From the NCBI GenBank assembly GCA_021789195.1, contig JAJYJU010000004.1:1-34251 (forward strand): 34,251 nt of DNA, given 5' to 3'. This stretch comes from a bacterium. Its GTDB lineage: Bacteria > Patescibacteriota > Saccharimonadia > Saccharimonadales > UBA4665. The first letter of the stretch is position 1. Each line of letters begins with the position of its first letter. Under the pieces are notes generated by a model. The model ran no database searches. It saw nothing but the letters and a program-made list of their open reading frames with translations, and was not told the DNA's origin. This document shows positions 24,470 to 32,425 of the stretch, piece by piece. The translations under genes were made by a program, and so were the position numbers.

Positions 24470-26107
24470 ATGAACAGGGTATCACACTATCTTCAAGAGC
24501 ATGTTTCGGGCGAAGTAATGACTAGCGTTGATGCTAGATCATACTTCTCAACTGATAACAGTATCTTTAGCTTAACTCCCAGCGTAATTGTTTACCCTAA
24601 GAATGAGAACGATATTAGAAAGACAGCCCGTTTTACGTGGCAACTAGCTGAACGAGGCCGTGTTGTTCCAATAACGGCCAGAGGTAATGGTACAGATTTA
24701 AGCGGTGCGGCATTAGGTAGCGGTGTTCTATTAGTCTACCCGGCACACTTAAATCAGGTTAAATTCTACGACGCTAAAACTGCTGAAATTACAGTTGAGG
24801 CTGGTATTAACTTCGGCAAACTACAACAACTGCTTCAATCCTACGAGCGTTTTATTCCATCCGCTCCAAGTAGCTTGGAGTATTCAACTTTGGGTGGCGC
24901 AGTTGCCAATAACGCATCTTCCAGGCGGTCTTTTAAGTACGGCTCGATGCGCCAGTATGTTAAAGGTTTAAGAGTTGTGCTTGCTAACGGCGAAGTAATT
25001 GAGACCATGCGTTTAAACAAACGGGAATTAAACCGTAAACTGGGCTTGTCCTCACTAGAAGGCGAGATTTATCGCTCTCTAGATGCATTGTTAGAAGAAA
25101 ATAAGTCGGTCGTAGAAAAAAGTACTTTAGAGGTTACTAAAAACAGCGCAGGATATAATCTGGCTGACATTCAAGATAAAGACGGATCATTTGATCTAAC
25201 GCCACTGATTGTTGGCTCTCAAGGGACTCTGGGACTAATTACAGAAGTCACGCTTACTAGCGAGCCATACAATGGCAAATCTTCATTAATAACGGCCTAT
25301 TTTAACAGTGCTGAAGACTTGCAATCGGCCGTATTAGAACTGCGTAAACTCGACGAAGTGCCAAGTGCGATTGAGATGGTTGATGATACGCTATTAACAA
25401 GTGTTGCTAGCGAGAACGCAAATTACTTAAAAGAAGTGGTGGATAAGCCTTATCCTAAATTTATCTTGTTTGTAGAATATGACAACGTAAATGAGCATGA
25501 CCGTAATAAGGGTGTCAAAAAAGCCGTTAAGATATTGGGTAAATACAGCGATACCGTAAACAGTGAAACCGATACGGATAAACAAAAACTAATATGGAAA
25601 GTCAGAGACGCGTCATCTATTATATCCGGCCACCCGCATGGAAAAGCCAACCCCCTCCCTCTAATTGATGATGGAATAGTAACCCCGGACAAGTTAGCTA
25701 AATTTCTAAGTGCAATTTATGATCAGTTCAAAAAAGAACATATGCAAGTTGCAATTTGGGGGCATGCTGGAGATGCTAACCTGCACGTGCAGCCAATTTT
25801 AGATTTAAGCCAAGTTGGTGATAGGCAAAAAGCCTTCAGAATGCTTGAAGACTTTACTAAAACAATTAAAGAACTTGGCGGATCAACAACCGGACAATAT
25901 AACGAAGGAAGACTGAGGGGCCCGCTTCTAGCTAAATTGTACCCAGACGATGTTTACCAATTATTCAATAAAGTAAAGAAAATATTCGACCCATACGGCA
26001 CTCTAAATCCAGGCGTTAAGATAAACGTCAGCACTGATGAAGTAAGACCACTCTTAAGAGATAAGTATTCACTAGAGCATGTTTACGACCATCTGCCGCT
26101 GTCTTAA
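24470..26107 (+). CDS. GlcD/D-lactate dehydrogenase-type FAD-linked oxidase
   Basis: This flavoenzyme oxidises a D-2-hydroxy acid (lactate, glycolate or 2-hydroxyglutarate). The substrate is not set by the sequence. The 545-residue chain has a PCMH/FAD_binding_4 domain at about 30-255 (PITARGNGTDLSGAALG, STLGGAVANNAS, PLIVGSQGTLGLITEV) and a FAD-oxidase C-terminal domain with likely metal ligands in WGHAGDANLHVQP and a YNEGR glutamate near the end (FDPYGTLNPG). No signal peptide or Fe-S partner subunit is seen. It stands alone with its own extended -10 promoter and a clear Shine-Dalgarno, and is followed by two tRNAs. It could feed electrons into a minimal respiratory chain. Confidence 0.88.
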   Translation: MNRVSHYLQEHVSGEVMTSVDARSYFSTDNSIFSLTPSVIVYPKNENDIRKTARFTWQLAERGRVVPITARGNGTDLSGAALGSGVLLVYPAHLNQVKFYDAKTAEITVEAGINFGKLQQLLQSYERFIPSAPSSLEYSTLGGAVANNASSRRSFKYGSMRQYVKGLRVVLANGEVIETMRLNKRELNRKLGLSSLEGEIYRSLDALLEENKSVVEKSTLEVTKNSAGYNLADIQDKDGSFDLTPLIVGSQGTLGLITEVTLTSEPYNGKSSLITAYFNSAEDLQSAVLELRKLDEVPSAIEMVDDTLLTSVASENANYLKEVVDKPYPKFILFVEYDNVNEHDRNKGVKKAVKILGKYSDTVNSETDTDKQKLIWKVRDASSIISGHPHGKANPLPLIDDGIVTPDKLAKFLSAIYDQFKKEHMQVAIWGHAGDANLHVQPILDLSQVGDRQKAFRMLEDFTKTIKELGGSTTGQYNEGRLRGPLLAKLYPDDVYQLFNKVKKIFDPYGTLNPGVKINVSTDEVRPLLRDKYSLEHVYDHLPLS

Positions 26108-26142
26108 TAAAATTTAGAGTTTTAGGCTTAGGAATAAGATGT

Positions 26143-26148
26143 TAATAT
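26143..26148 (+). promoter_or_regulatory. -10-like element of the tRNA-Leu/tRNA-Val pair
   Basis: TAATAT, preceded by TGT (26140-26142), forms an extended -10 about 33 nt before tRNA-Leu(GAG). A 5-bp hairpin, TAGCG/CGCTA (26153-26168), lies between it and the tRNA. Confidence 0.35.
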
Positions 26149-26181
26149 ATCCTAGCGATAAAACGCTAAACGGGTACTTAT

Positions 26182-26268
26182 GCGCGAGTGCTGGAATCGG
26201 TAGACAGGCCAGCTTGAGGTGCTGGTGTCCATTAGGACGTGGAGGTTCAAGTCCTCTCTCGCGCACCA
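26182..26268 (+). tRNA. tRNA-Leu(GAG)
   Basis: This is a class II tRNA of 87 nt. The acceptor GCGCGAG pairs with CTCGCGC, with discriminator A and encoded CCA. The anticodon stem CCAGC/GCTGG holds loop TTGAGGT, anticodon GAG. The long variable arm is GTCC/GGAC. It is 10 nt from tRNA-Val and probably co-transcribed with it. Confidence 0.97.
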
Positions 26269-26278
26269 TTGACAATTA

Positions 26279-26355
26279 GGGCGCTTAGCTCAGCTGGCTA
26301 GAGCGCCTGCTTTACACGCAGGAAGTCGGGGGTTCAAGTCCCTCAGCGCCCACCA
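26279..26355 (+). tRNA. tRNA-Val(UAC)
   Basis: This is a 77-nt tRNA. The acceptor GGGCGCT pairs with AGCGCCC, with discriminator A and encoded CCA. The anticodon stem CCTGC/GCAGG holds loop TTTACAC, anticodon TAC. The T-loop TTCAAGT and D-loop with GG are normal. Confidence 0.97.
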
Positions 26356-26380
26356 TAAGTGCCTTACTCAAACCCATGAC

Positions 26381-26401
26381 TTCAGACAACAAAAGTCTGA
26401 A
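26381..26401. terminator. 7-bp hairpin between tRNA-Val and dacA (convergent)
   Basis: TTCAGAC (26381-26387) and GTCTGAA (26395-26401) pair perfectly over a 7-nt A-rich loop, in the gap between the plus-strand tRNAs and the minus-strand dacA-like gene. No T-run follows it on either strand. It is a possible two-way transcription end. Confidence 0.4.
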
Positions 26402-26422
26402 TCGGTAGTGCCTCCATTAAAC

Positions 26423-27652
26423 CTATAGAATACTTAACGGATGCGTAAATCGCCATGCGATTGACGGGTTGGTCGTTACCGACTCAGTGACGACTGAACC
26501 CATAGAAGCTGTGTTAAATTGATTAGTTTGTAAACTAACATTTCCAACTACTACTCCAACTTTAACCGGCATTTTGAGCGGATTAAGTTTTAGCTTTAAA
26601 CTAATTGTTTGTCCCGGAAATGCAAATAAACTGAAGTCAGATTTAGAGACTGCTTGGATTGTTCCGCCCCATGGCTGAGTGTACGAACCTAAAACATCTC
26701 CCTTATTGATTAAAATTGTATCTTTAAAATTACTCTGTAGAGATATTGCTAGTGGGAGTGTGCTGGTAAGTGCGGTTTCTAGGCTTGGAGCTCCCATCAC
26801 TGCTGTCAGAAGAGTCTCACTCACCCCTTTTATATTTACACTTAATGCACCCAAAAACACACCCGGGTCTTGATTGTTATTGCCTGTCTTAATACCTATA
26901 AAGCCGTCACTGCCTAAAATATTGTCATAGTTTTTCATAACCCCAACGTTCGGAATATCTACTGACTTTAGGCCCACAATTTGTTTTAAAACCGGATTGG
27001 CCATTACTTTAGCGCCAAGGATTATTAAATCATTGGCCGTTGAGGTTGTTGAGGGTAGAAAACCACTAGCATCGCCAGATACATAAGTATTGTTCATGCC
27101 CATATGTTTAACATAGTTGTTCGCATAAGCCGTGTAATTAGAGATTGAACCAAATGCCCAACGTGCTAGCGAGTCGGCAATGTTATTGCCAGATGGAATT
27201 AACATTGCTTCAAGCATCTGGTATTCGCTTAGTTGTTCACCGGCATAAACAGGAACTACAGAACCTTGTTCGGACACATAAGTTGTGTAGTAGTTATAGT
27301 CTGTTGCATCAATTGTAATAAATGGACCTTGTTCGCCCGTACTTAAGGGATACTTATTTAGGACTGAAAGAGCGGTAATCAGCTTCGCAACACTTGCCGT
27401 TGGTAAAGGTTTTTGATTGCCGTTCGTTTGAAGAACGCCAGAGTCAATTAAGCCGACAGCCGCTTCGCCGTAACTCGGCCAGGATAAATTAGCCGGTGGA
27501 ATCTTTATATGTAGAGTGGTTGAGTTAAAGCTACTCTTTAAGGCAGGTAAGGGTAAGAGCAAAACTAATAATGTGTAAGCCAAGACAACAAACACAATAA
27601 TAATCGATATAATCATTGGTCTTTTGGATTTGGTTTTAGGTCTTGGCTGCAT
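26423..27652 (-). CDS. D-alanyl-D-alanine carboxypeptidase (S11, DacA-like)
   Basis: S11 enzymes (PBP5 type) trim the terminal D-Ala from peptidoglycan stem peptides and so limit cross-linking. The 409-residue product has one N-terminal membrane helix (about 12-36). The catalytic domain shows the three serine-peptidase motifs: S87-x-x-K90 in TASVAKLI, SGN in IPSGNNIAD near 153, and KTG in IGIKTGNNN near 252. A C-terminal beta-rich part follows (about 310-409). The protein is anchored at the N-terminus, unlike PBP5, which uses a C-terminal amphipathic helix. It is divergent from lemA; the shared 71-nt gap holds a -10 for each strand. Confidence 0.9.
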   Translation of the reverse strand: MQPRPKTKSKRPMIISIIIVFVVLAYTLLVLLLPLPALKSSFNSTTLHIKIPPANLSWPSYGEAAVGLIDSGVLQTNGNQKPLPTASVAKLITALSVLNKYPLSTGEQGPFITIDATDYNYYTTYVSEQGSVVPVYAGEQLSEYQMLEAMLIPSGNNIADSLARWAFGSISNYTAYANNYVKHMGMNNTYVSGDASGFLPSTTSTANDLIILGAKVMANPVLKQIVGLKSVDIPNVGVMKNYDNILGSDGFIGIKTGNNNQDPGVFLGALSVNIKGVSETLLTAVMGAPSLETALTSTLPLAISLQSNFKDTILINKGDVLGSYTQPWGGTIQAVSKSDFSLFAFPGQTISLKLKLNPLKMPVKVGVVVGNVSLQTNQFNTASMGSVVTESVTTNPSIAWRFTHPLSIL

Positions 27653-27661
27653 TACTAATTA

Positions 27662-27667
27662 ATGATA
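27662..27667 (-). promoter_or_regulatory. -10 element of the dacA-like gene
   Basis: On the minus strand TATCAT ends 9 nt before the ATG at 27652, so the leader would be about 3 nt. No Shine-Dalgarno is evident. Confidence 0.4.
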
Positions 27668-27691
27668 CACGACGTTACGCCTTAGCTAATG

Positions 27692-27697
27692 TATAAT
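27692..27697 (+). promoter_or_regulatory. -10 element of lemA
   Basis: TATAAT starts the lemA-htpX transcription unit, with a leader of about 20 nt that includes AGGGAG (27713-27718), a Shine-Dalgarno 5 nt before the ATG. It is divergent from the dacA promoter. Confidence 0.5.
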
Positions 27698-27723
27698 TAA
27701 AGCAATATAAGCAGGGAGTAAAC

Positions 27724-28293
27724 ATGGATTACTTAATTGTGGCTATCATTGTTGTCTTATTGATTATTGGCTTTGCCTTCTTTATTGCCTACAACGGATT
27801 GGTTAGACTAAACCAGCAGGCCGATGAGGCTTGGAGCGATATAACGGTACAGTTAAAACGACGCTATGACCTTATCCCTAATCTAGTCAGCTCGGTTAAA
27901 GGCTATGCCGCGCATGAAAAAACCGTCTTTGAAGACGTTACGGCAGCGAGGTCCAAAGCAATCAGTGCGACAGGACCAGAGCAAACTGCTAAGGCTGAAA
28001 ATCAGTTCCAAGCGACCCTTAAAAGCCTGTTCGCAGTAGCTGAAAACTACCCTGATTTAAAAGCAACCGAGAACTTCCAACAGTTACAGAATGAACTAGT
28101 TGATACTGAAGATAAGATTCAAGCTTCGCGACGCTTTTATAACGGTGTTGTTAGAGACTTTAATTCTAGAAGGCGTACTTTCCCAACTAAGTTTTTTGCC
28201 AATGCGGCAGGCTATAAGCAGGATAAAGAGTTCTTCGAGCTAGATGAAGCCCAAACCGCTCAAGTTGAGCAACCAGTAGATGTAAAATTCTAA
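27724..28293 (+). CDS. lemA: LemA family membrane protein
   Basis: LemA proteins are small membrane-anchored helical bundles, often found beside HtpX-type proteases. Their biochemical role is not settled. The 189-residue product has one N-terminal helix (about 3-25) followed by the conserved block LNQQADEAWSDITVQLKRRYDLIPNLV (about 34-60; the W and RRxDLIPNL residues are diagnostic) and ASRRFYNGVVRDFN near the middle. Most of the chain would face outward. It is the first gene of a four-gene run with htpX (29-nt gap), a multi-pass membrane protein and ligA. Confidence 0.94.
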   Translation: MDYLIVAIIVVLLIIGFAFFIAYNGLVRLNQQADEAWSDITVQLKRRYDLIPNLVSSVKGYAAHEKTVFEDVTAARSKAISATGPEQTAKAENQFQATLKSLFAVAENYPDLKATENFQQLQNELVDTEDKIQASRRFYNGVVRDFNSRRRTFPTKFFANAAGYKQDKEFFELDEAQTAQVEQPVDVKF

Positions 28294-28322
28294 TCCCTAA
28301 TTAATCCAAAAGAGCCGAGGCC

Positions 28323-29204
28323 ATGTATTCAGAAATTGCCCACAACAAGCGTAAGAGTATCTTAATGATGACCCTGTTCATGTTAATAATCGGTGGTTTA
28401 GCCTATCTGTTTAGTTATGCCTACGGCGGCGGTAGTCCGGCAATTCTAGTCGGTGTATTAATTGGCGGACTCATTTACTCAGTTATTGGCTATTACAGCG
28501 GCATGCGTTTAAGCCTAGCTGTTAATGGAGCCAGGGAAATTAAAAAGAAAGATAATCCAAGACTTTGGCGGATCATTGAGAATCTTTCAATTACCGACGG
28601 ACTGCCAATGCCCAGAGTCTTTATTATGGATGATCCATCACCTAATGCGTTTGCTACTGGAAGAGACCCAAAGCATGCAGCCGTTTGTGCTACTAGCGGA
28701 TTACTTGAAATTATGAATGACGATGAACTGACAGGTGTTTTTGCCCATGAGCTCGGGCATGTTAAAAACTTTGACAGCCGGGTAAGTATGATAGCGTTTG
28801 CTTTAACTGCTGCCATTGCACTTTTAGCCGACTTCTTCTTAAGAATGAGCTTCTTTAGAGGAGGGGACAACAACGAAGAAGATCAAATCGCTTTATTTAT
28901 TGGTATTGCGGCTGCTATCTTGGCGCCACTGGTTGCGTTTCTAGTTCAAATGGCTGTTTCCCGACAACGTGAATATCTGGCTGATGCCACCGGTGCACTA
29001 ACTACCCGATACCCCGAAGGCTTAGCATCAGCGCTACGTAAAATTGATAATACGGGGAGTGTACTTAAGAATCAAAACACTGCTACCGCCCATTTCTTTT
29101 TTGCGAACCCCCTAAAATCACATAGCATTACTAATCTTTTTAGTACCCACCCACCAATTAGAGACCGTATCAAGCGCCTGGAAGACATGAATACCCATGC
29201 CTAA
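28323..29204 (+). CDS. htpX: M48 membrane zinc metalloprotease HtpX
   Basis: HtpX degrades damaged membrane proteins in the cell membrane. The 293-residue product has two N-terminal helices (about 11-31 and 38-58), the zinc motif HELGH (H142, E143, H146) in GVFAHELGHVKNFDSR, two further helices (about 155-172 and 188-211), and the third ligand glutamate in SRQREYLADATGA. A late STHPPIRDRIKRL is typical of the family. It starts 29 nt after lemA, preceded by GCCGAGG close to the ATG. Its last 8 nt overlap the next gene. Confidence 0.95.
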   Translation: MYSEIAHNKRKSILMMTLFMLIIGGLAYLFSYAYGGGSPAILVGVLIGGLIYSVIGYYSGMRLSLAVNGAREIKKKDNPRLWRIIENLSITDGLPMPRVFIMDDPSPNAFATGRDPKHAAVCATSGLLEIMNDDELTGVFAHELGHVKNFDSRVSMIAFALTAAIALLADFFLRMSFFRGGDNNEEDQIALFIGIAAAILAPLVAFLVQMAVSRQREYLADATGALTTRYPEGLASALRKIDNTGSVLKNQNTATAHFFFANPLKSHSITNLFSTHPPIRDRIKRLEDMNTHA

Positions 29205-30117
29205 AACTAGGACGCATAAGTCTAAAAAGACGGAAAATAAGATAAAGACGCAAGCTCGGCACAGATTACCTAGCGTATTTGAACTTACCCGCTCGACTGC
29301 AGTCATTCTATATAGGCAGCGCTGGACAATGCTCGGCGTGCTAGTTGTTTACGGATTAGTGAATTTATTAGTTGCTCAAGGACTGTCTAGCGGCTTAAGC
29401 GTAAGCTCAGCTAAAAGCCAACTAAGTAGCTTGTTCCATATTAATACCTCTAACTTTGGCGGAAATCTATCCGTCTATGGCTTAATGCTAGCCTCATTTG
29501 GAAGTTCGGGTTCGAGTAGTGGCAGTTTCGGGTATTCTTTAATTCTTGCGGTTGTCGCAAGTTTGGCTATAATCTGGACACTACGCAATGCGTCTAATAA
29601 CAAAAAAGGGAGTAAAGACCGGTTTATGCTAAAAGAGGCATACTACCGCGGTATGTATCCTCTCATACCATTCTTAATCATATTGCTTTTAATAGGAATA
29701 GAGCTGTTGCCTATGCTTGCCGGCATATCTCTTTACATATCTGCTGTTAATAACAGCATAGCTATAATAGCGATTGAAAAACTGGGCTTTATGGTCATAC
29801 TCTTGCTTTTATCTGCACTCAGCCTATTCCTTATAAGTAGCTCAATATTCGCCCTATATATATCAACTTTGCCGGACATGACTCCAATAAAAGCTCTACG
29901 CTCAGCCAAAGATTTAGTAAAATACCGTCGTTTTACAGTGTTGCTTAGAATTCTATATCTCCCACTAGCTCTGCTTATAATATCTGCTCTCGTGATGTTA
30001 CCTCTTATAGCGTGGGCTCCGGCAGCTGCAGCATGGGTATTTCTTGGCCTATCCTTGGTTATGCTTGCCCTAACTCATGCCTACTTGTACAACCTATATA
30101 GGGAACTCTTAATATGA
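29197..30117 (+). CDS. Multi-pass membrane protein of unknown function
   Basis: I do not recognise a named family. The 306-residue chain has a basic N-terminus (about 1-25, rich in Lys/Arg/Thr) and roughly six hydrophobic helices (about 45-62, 113-128, 153-180, 193-218, 249-270 and 273-297). A Gly/Ser-rich loop lies between the first two. The C-terminal half (ALRSAKDLVKYRRFTVLL) has the style of DUF975/glycerophosphodiester-phosphodiesterase membrane-domain proteins. It overlaps htpX by 8 nt and ligA by 4 nt (ATGA), so all are translationally coupled. A role with LemA/HtpX in membrane quality control is a guess from position. Confidence 0.7.
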   Translation: MPKTRTHKSKKTENKIKTQARHRLPSVFELTRSTAVILYRQRWTMLGVLVVYGLVNLLVAQGLSSGLSVSSAKSQLSSLFHINTSNFGGNLSVYGLMLASFGSSGSSSGSFGYSLILAVVASLAIIWTLRNASNNKKGSKDRFMLKEAYYRGMYPLIPFLIILLLIGIELLPMLAGISLYISAVNNSIAIIAIEKLGFMVILLLLSALSLFLISSSIFALYISTLPDMTPIKALRSAKDLVKYRRFTVLLRILYLPLALLIISALVMLPLIAWAPAAAAWVFLGLSLVMLALTHAYLYNLYRELLI

Positions 30118-32132
30118 ACCACGCCCAAGCCAAAGAACGAGTTAATAAACTAAAAGAGCTTATTAACGAATACCGCTACAAATACCACGTGCTTAATGAA
30201 TCAATTATGAGTGACGAGGCGGCAGATAGCTTAAAGCACGAATTGTCTATGCTCGAAGAAGAATTTCCTGACTTACTTACCAAAGACAGCCCAACTCAGC
30301 GTGTAGCCGGAGAACCCTTGCCGGGATTTAAGCAGGTTGAACACAGTCAGCGCATGCTTAGCTTAAACGACGTGTTTAATAAACAAGAAGTTGAGGCTTG
30401 GTTTGATCGCATATCTAAGAACCAGCCGGAGGTTAAGCCAGACTTCTTTGTAGATATTAAAATGGACGGACTGGCATGTGCCTTAATATATAACGACGGC
30501 GTGCTTGAATTTGGTGTTACCCGAGGCGATGGTTTTGTCGGCGAAGATGTCACTATGAACATACGCACGATTGAATCAATCCCTCTGTCTTTAAGATCTA
30601 AAACTAAGTTTTCAAACTTCTTATCTGGCAGAACCGAAGTGCGGGGCGAAATTGTTATGTACAAAGCCGACTTTAACCGCTTAAACAAAAAGCGTCAAAG
30701 CCAAAACCTACCTCTTTTTGCAAATCCGCGCAACACTGCTGCCGGTACGGTGCGCCAGCTAGATCCAAGTCTGGTTGCAGAGCGAACACTACACTTTAGA
30801 GCCTATGATTTACTTAGAGATGATCCAAGCGAAGTTCCGACCAATGAGTTTGCTTATGAAGCGCTAAAAAGCCTAGGTTTTATCGCCAACAAATCAGCTA
30901 AAAGCTTAAGCAGTGTTAAGGAGATTATAGATTTTGCTGATGAGTGGGAGCAAAAACGCCAGACGCTTGAGTTTAACACAGACGGCCTAGTCATTAAGTT
31001 AAATGACAGGGCTATATTTGATCGCTTAGGTGTAGTCGGCAAGGCACCAAAGGCTGCAATTGCATATAAGTATGCGGCTGAACAAGCTACAACTAAAGTT
31101 AAAGACATACTTGTTTCAATTGGGCGAACCGGGGTAGCGACTCCCGTAGCTGTACTTGAACCAGTACTAATTGCCGGTAGCACAGTTCAAATGGCCACTC
31201 TCCATAATGAAGGAGAAGTGCATCGTAAAGACATTCGTATAGGGGATAGTGTCATAGTGCATAAAGCCGGAGATATTATTCCTGAAGTGGTCGAGCCCTT
31301 GATAAAACTGCGAACCGGCAAAGAGCGTAAATTCATAATGCCAATCATCTGCCCGGATTGCTCAGTTAAGCTGGTTAAGCTAAAAGCTGATGATGCTGCC
31401 TGGCGCTGTCCTAATAAATCTTGCCCGTCTAGAACATGGAAGCAAATTCAGCACTTCGCTTCAAAAGAAGCGATGGACATAGAAGGTTTAGGTGAGAAAA
31501 ATGTTATAGCCTTGCTTGACGCTAACTTAATTAAAGATACGGCAGATATATATAGCTTAGAGGCCAAACAGCTGATTAATCTCGAGCGTTTTGCAGAAAT
31601 TTCTGCCAATAAATTAATTAAAGCCATCCAGCAAAAAAAGGAACCATCTCTAGCTCGCCTCCTCTACGGACTCGGCATTAGGCATATTGGCGTTCAGACA
31701 GCCATTGATTTAGCCCAGCATTTTAAATCCCTCGAAACTATTATGCAAGCTACAATTGACGAATTAGCTGCTGTTGATGGTGTTGGAGACATAGTGGCTG
31801 AATCAGTAGTAGAATACTTTGCCGAGCCGGCTAATCTAGATCTTCTAAGCAAGCTCAAGCGTTTGAAGGTTTGGCCAAAACAAGTCGTTGATAGTTCTAA
31901 TGGCAAACTTAAAGGTAAGAACTTTGTCATAACCGGTACGCTAACTAATATGTCGCGTGAAGAAGCGGCTGAAAAGATACGTAATCTCGGTGGTAAGTTC
32001 CAAAATGCAGTAGCAAAAGAAACCGATTATTTAGTTACCGGCGATAATCCGGGCGGCAGTAAAATATTGTCTGCCAGGCGGTTAAATACAACCATACTAA
32101 CAGAAGCTGAACTATTGAAGCTACTTGACTAA
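30114..32132 (+). CDS. ligA: NAD-dependent DNA ligase LigA
   Basis: LigA seals nicks using NAD and is essential for lagging-strand joining and repair. The 672-residue product is full length, with all domains in order. Domain Ia binds NMN (YRYKYHVLN about 20-29). The adenylation domain has catalytic K116 in KMDG, RGEIV and TRGDG. The OB fold (about 320-400) is followed by a Cys4 zinc finger (CPDC, then CPNKSC near 417-438), an HhH region (DIEGLGEKNVIALL, AAVDGVGDIVAESVV), and a C-terminal BRCT domain (about 596-672, KGKNFVITGTL). It overlaps the upstream membrane-protein gene by 4 nt, which ties its expression to the lemA-htpX operon. Confidence 0.97.
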   Translation: MNHAQAKERVNKLKELINEYRYKYHVLNESIMSDEAADSLKHELSMLEEEFPDLLTKDSPTQRVAGEPLPGFKQVEHSQRMLSLNDVFNKQEVEAWFDRISKNQPEVKPDFFVDIKMDGLACALIYNDGVLEFGVTRGDGFVGEDVTMNIRTIESIPLSLRSKTKFSNFLSGRTEVRGEIVMYKADFNRLNKKRQSQNLPLFANPRNTAAGTVRQLDPSLVAERTLHFRAYDLLRDDPSEVPTNEFAYEALKSLGFIANKSAKSLSSVKEIIDFADEWEQKRQTLEFNTDGLVIKLNDRAIFDRLGVVGKAPKAAIAYKYAAEQATTKVKDILVSIGRTGVATPVAVLEPVLIAGSTVQMATLHNEGEVHRKDIRIGDSVIVHKAGDIIPEVVEPLIKLRTGKERKFIMPIICPDCSVKLVKLKADDAAWRCPNKSCPSRTWKQIQHFASKEAMDIEGLGEKNVIALLDANLIKDTADIYSLEAKQLINLERFAEISANKLIKAIQQKKEPSLARLLYGLGIRHIGVQTAIDLAQHFKSLETIMQATIDELAAVDGVGDIVAESVVEYFAEPANLDLLSKLKRLKVWPKQVVDSSNGKLKGKNFVITGTLTNMSREEAAEKIRNLGGKFQNAVAKETDYLVTGDNPGGSKILSARRLNTTILTEAELLKLLD

Positions 32133-32154
32133 GCATAAGTATTATTGTTATGCT
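32132..32154 (+). terminator. 7-bp hairpin directly after ligA
   Basis: AGCATAA (32132-32138) and TTATGCT (32148-32154) pair perfectly over a 9-nt AT-rich loop. The stem begins on the last base of the ligA stop codon. No T-run follows. It is probably an mRNA 3' end or stability hairpin. Confidence 0.4.
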
Positions 32155-32170
32155 CAACTATGGAAGGTAA

Positions 32171-32256
32171 CGTGCGCTTAAGGCTCTTGGCGTGACGCTA
32201 GAAAAACAAAAATTATTAAAAGCAAAACAAAAGGAGCCCTAGGGTGGGCGCGCACG
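32171..32256 (+). ncRNA. Candidate structured RNA between ligA and the tRNA cluster
   Basis: CGTGCGC (32171-32177) pairs perfectly with GCGCACG (32250-32256), and inside it GGCTC (32182-32186) pairs with GAGCC (32234-32238). A small GCG/CGC hairpin (32190-32198) and an A-rich single-stranded run fill the middle. GC-rich blocks facing each other across an A-rich loop suggest a folded RNA. I see none of the core motifs of SRP RNA, tmRNA, RNase P or 6S RNA. The right arm also overlaps a possible small coding frame. Confidence 0.3.
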
Positions 32257-32336
32257 CTCTCTCCCATTTACCGGAATTAAATATAGCCCGTTTTTGTTTA
32301 CAGATACTAACTGCTATTATTTATGAGTGCAATTAG
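32244..32336 (+). CDS. Doubtful 30-aa small frame with a good Shine-Dalgarno
   Basis: AAGGAG stands 7 nt before a GTG that opens a 30-codon frame ending on the first base of tRNA-Ala. The peptide (MGAHALSHLPELNIARF and a short hydrophobic end) matches nothing I know. The tRNA promoter lies inside the frame, which argues against coding. I list it because the ribosome-binding site is better than most in this window. Confidence 0.15.
   Translation: MGAHALSHLPELNIARFCLQILTAIIYECN
32312..32320 (+). promoter_or_regulatory. Extended -10 of the tRNA-Ala/tRNA-Phe unit
   Basis: TGC-TATTAT ends 15 nt before tRNA-Ala. A T-rich region (32291-32299) sits where a -35 would be. Confidence 0.45.
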
Positions 32337-32411
32337 GGGCTATGGCGCAGTTGGTAGCGCGACTCAATGGCATTGAGTAGGTCGCGAGTTCGAATCTCGC
32401 TAGCTCCACCA
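32336..32411 (+). tRNA. tRNA-Ala(GGC)
   Basis: This is a 76-nt tRNA. The acceptor GGGGCTA pairs with TAGCTCC, including the G3-U70 pair that AlaRS recognises. The discriminator is A and CCA is encoded. The anticodon stem ACTCA/TGAGT holds loop ATGGCAT, anticodon GGC, with the A32-U38 pair known for this isoacceptor. The T-loop TTCGAAT is normal. Confidence 0.97.
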
Positions 32412-32425
32412 TAACCCGCATGCGT

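Noticed and set aside
28493-28873. 126-codon minus-strand frame under htpX
   Set aside because: Fully antisense to a well-matched M48 protease, with no promoter or ribosome-binding site.
32171-32256. SRP RNA, tmRNA, RNase P RNA or 6S RNA as identity of the folded stretch
   Set aside because: The conserved cores of these RNAs are absent, so only an unknown structured RNA is proposed.
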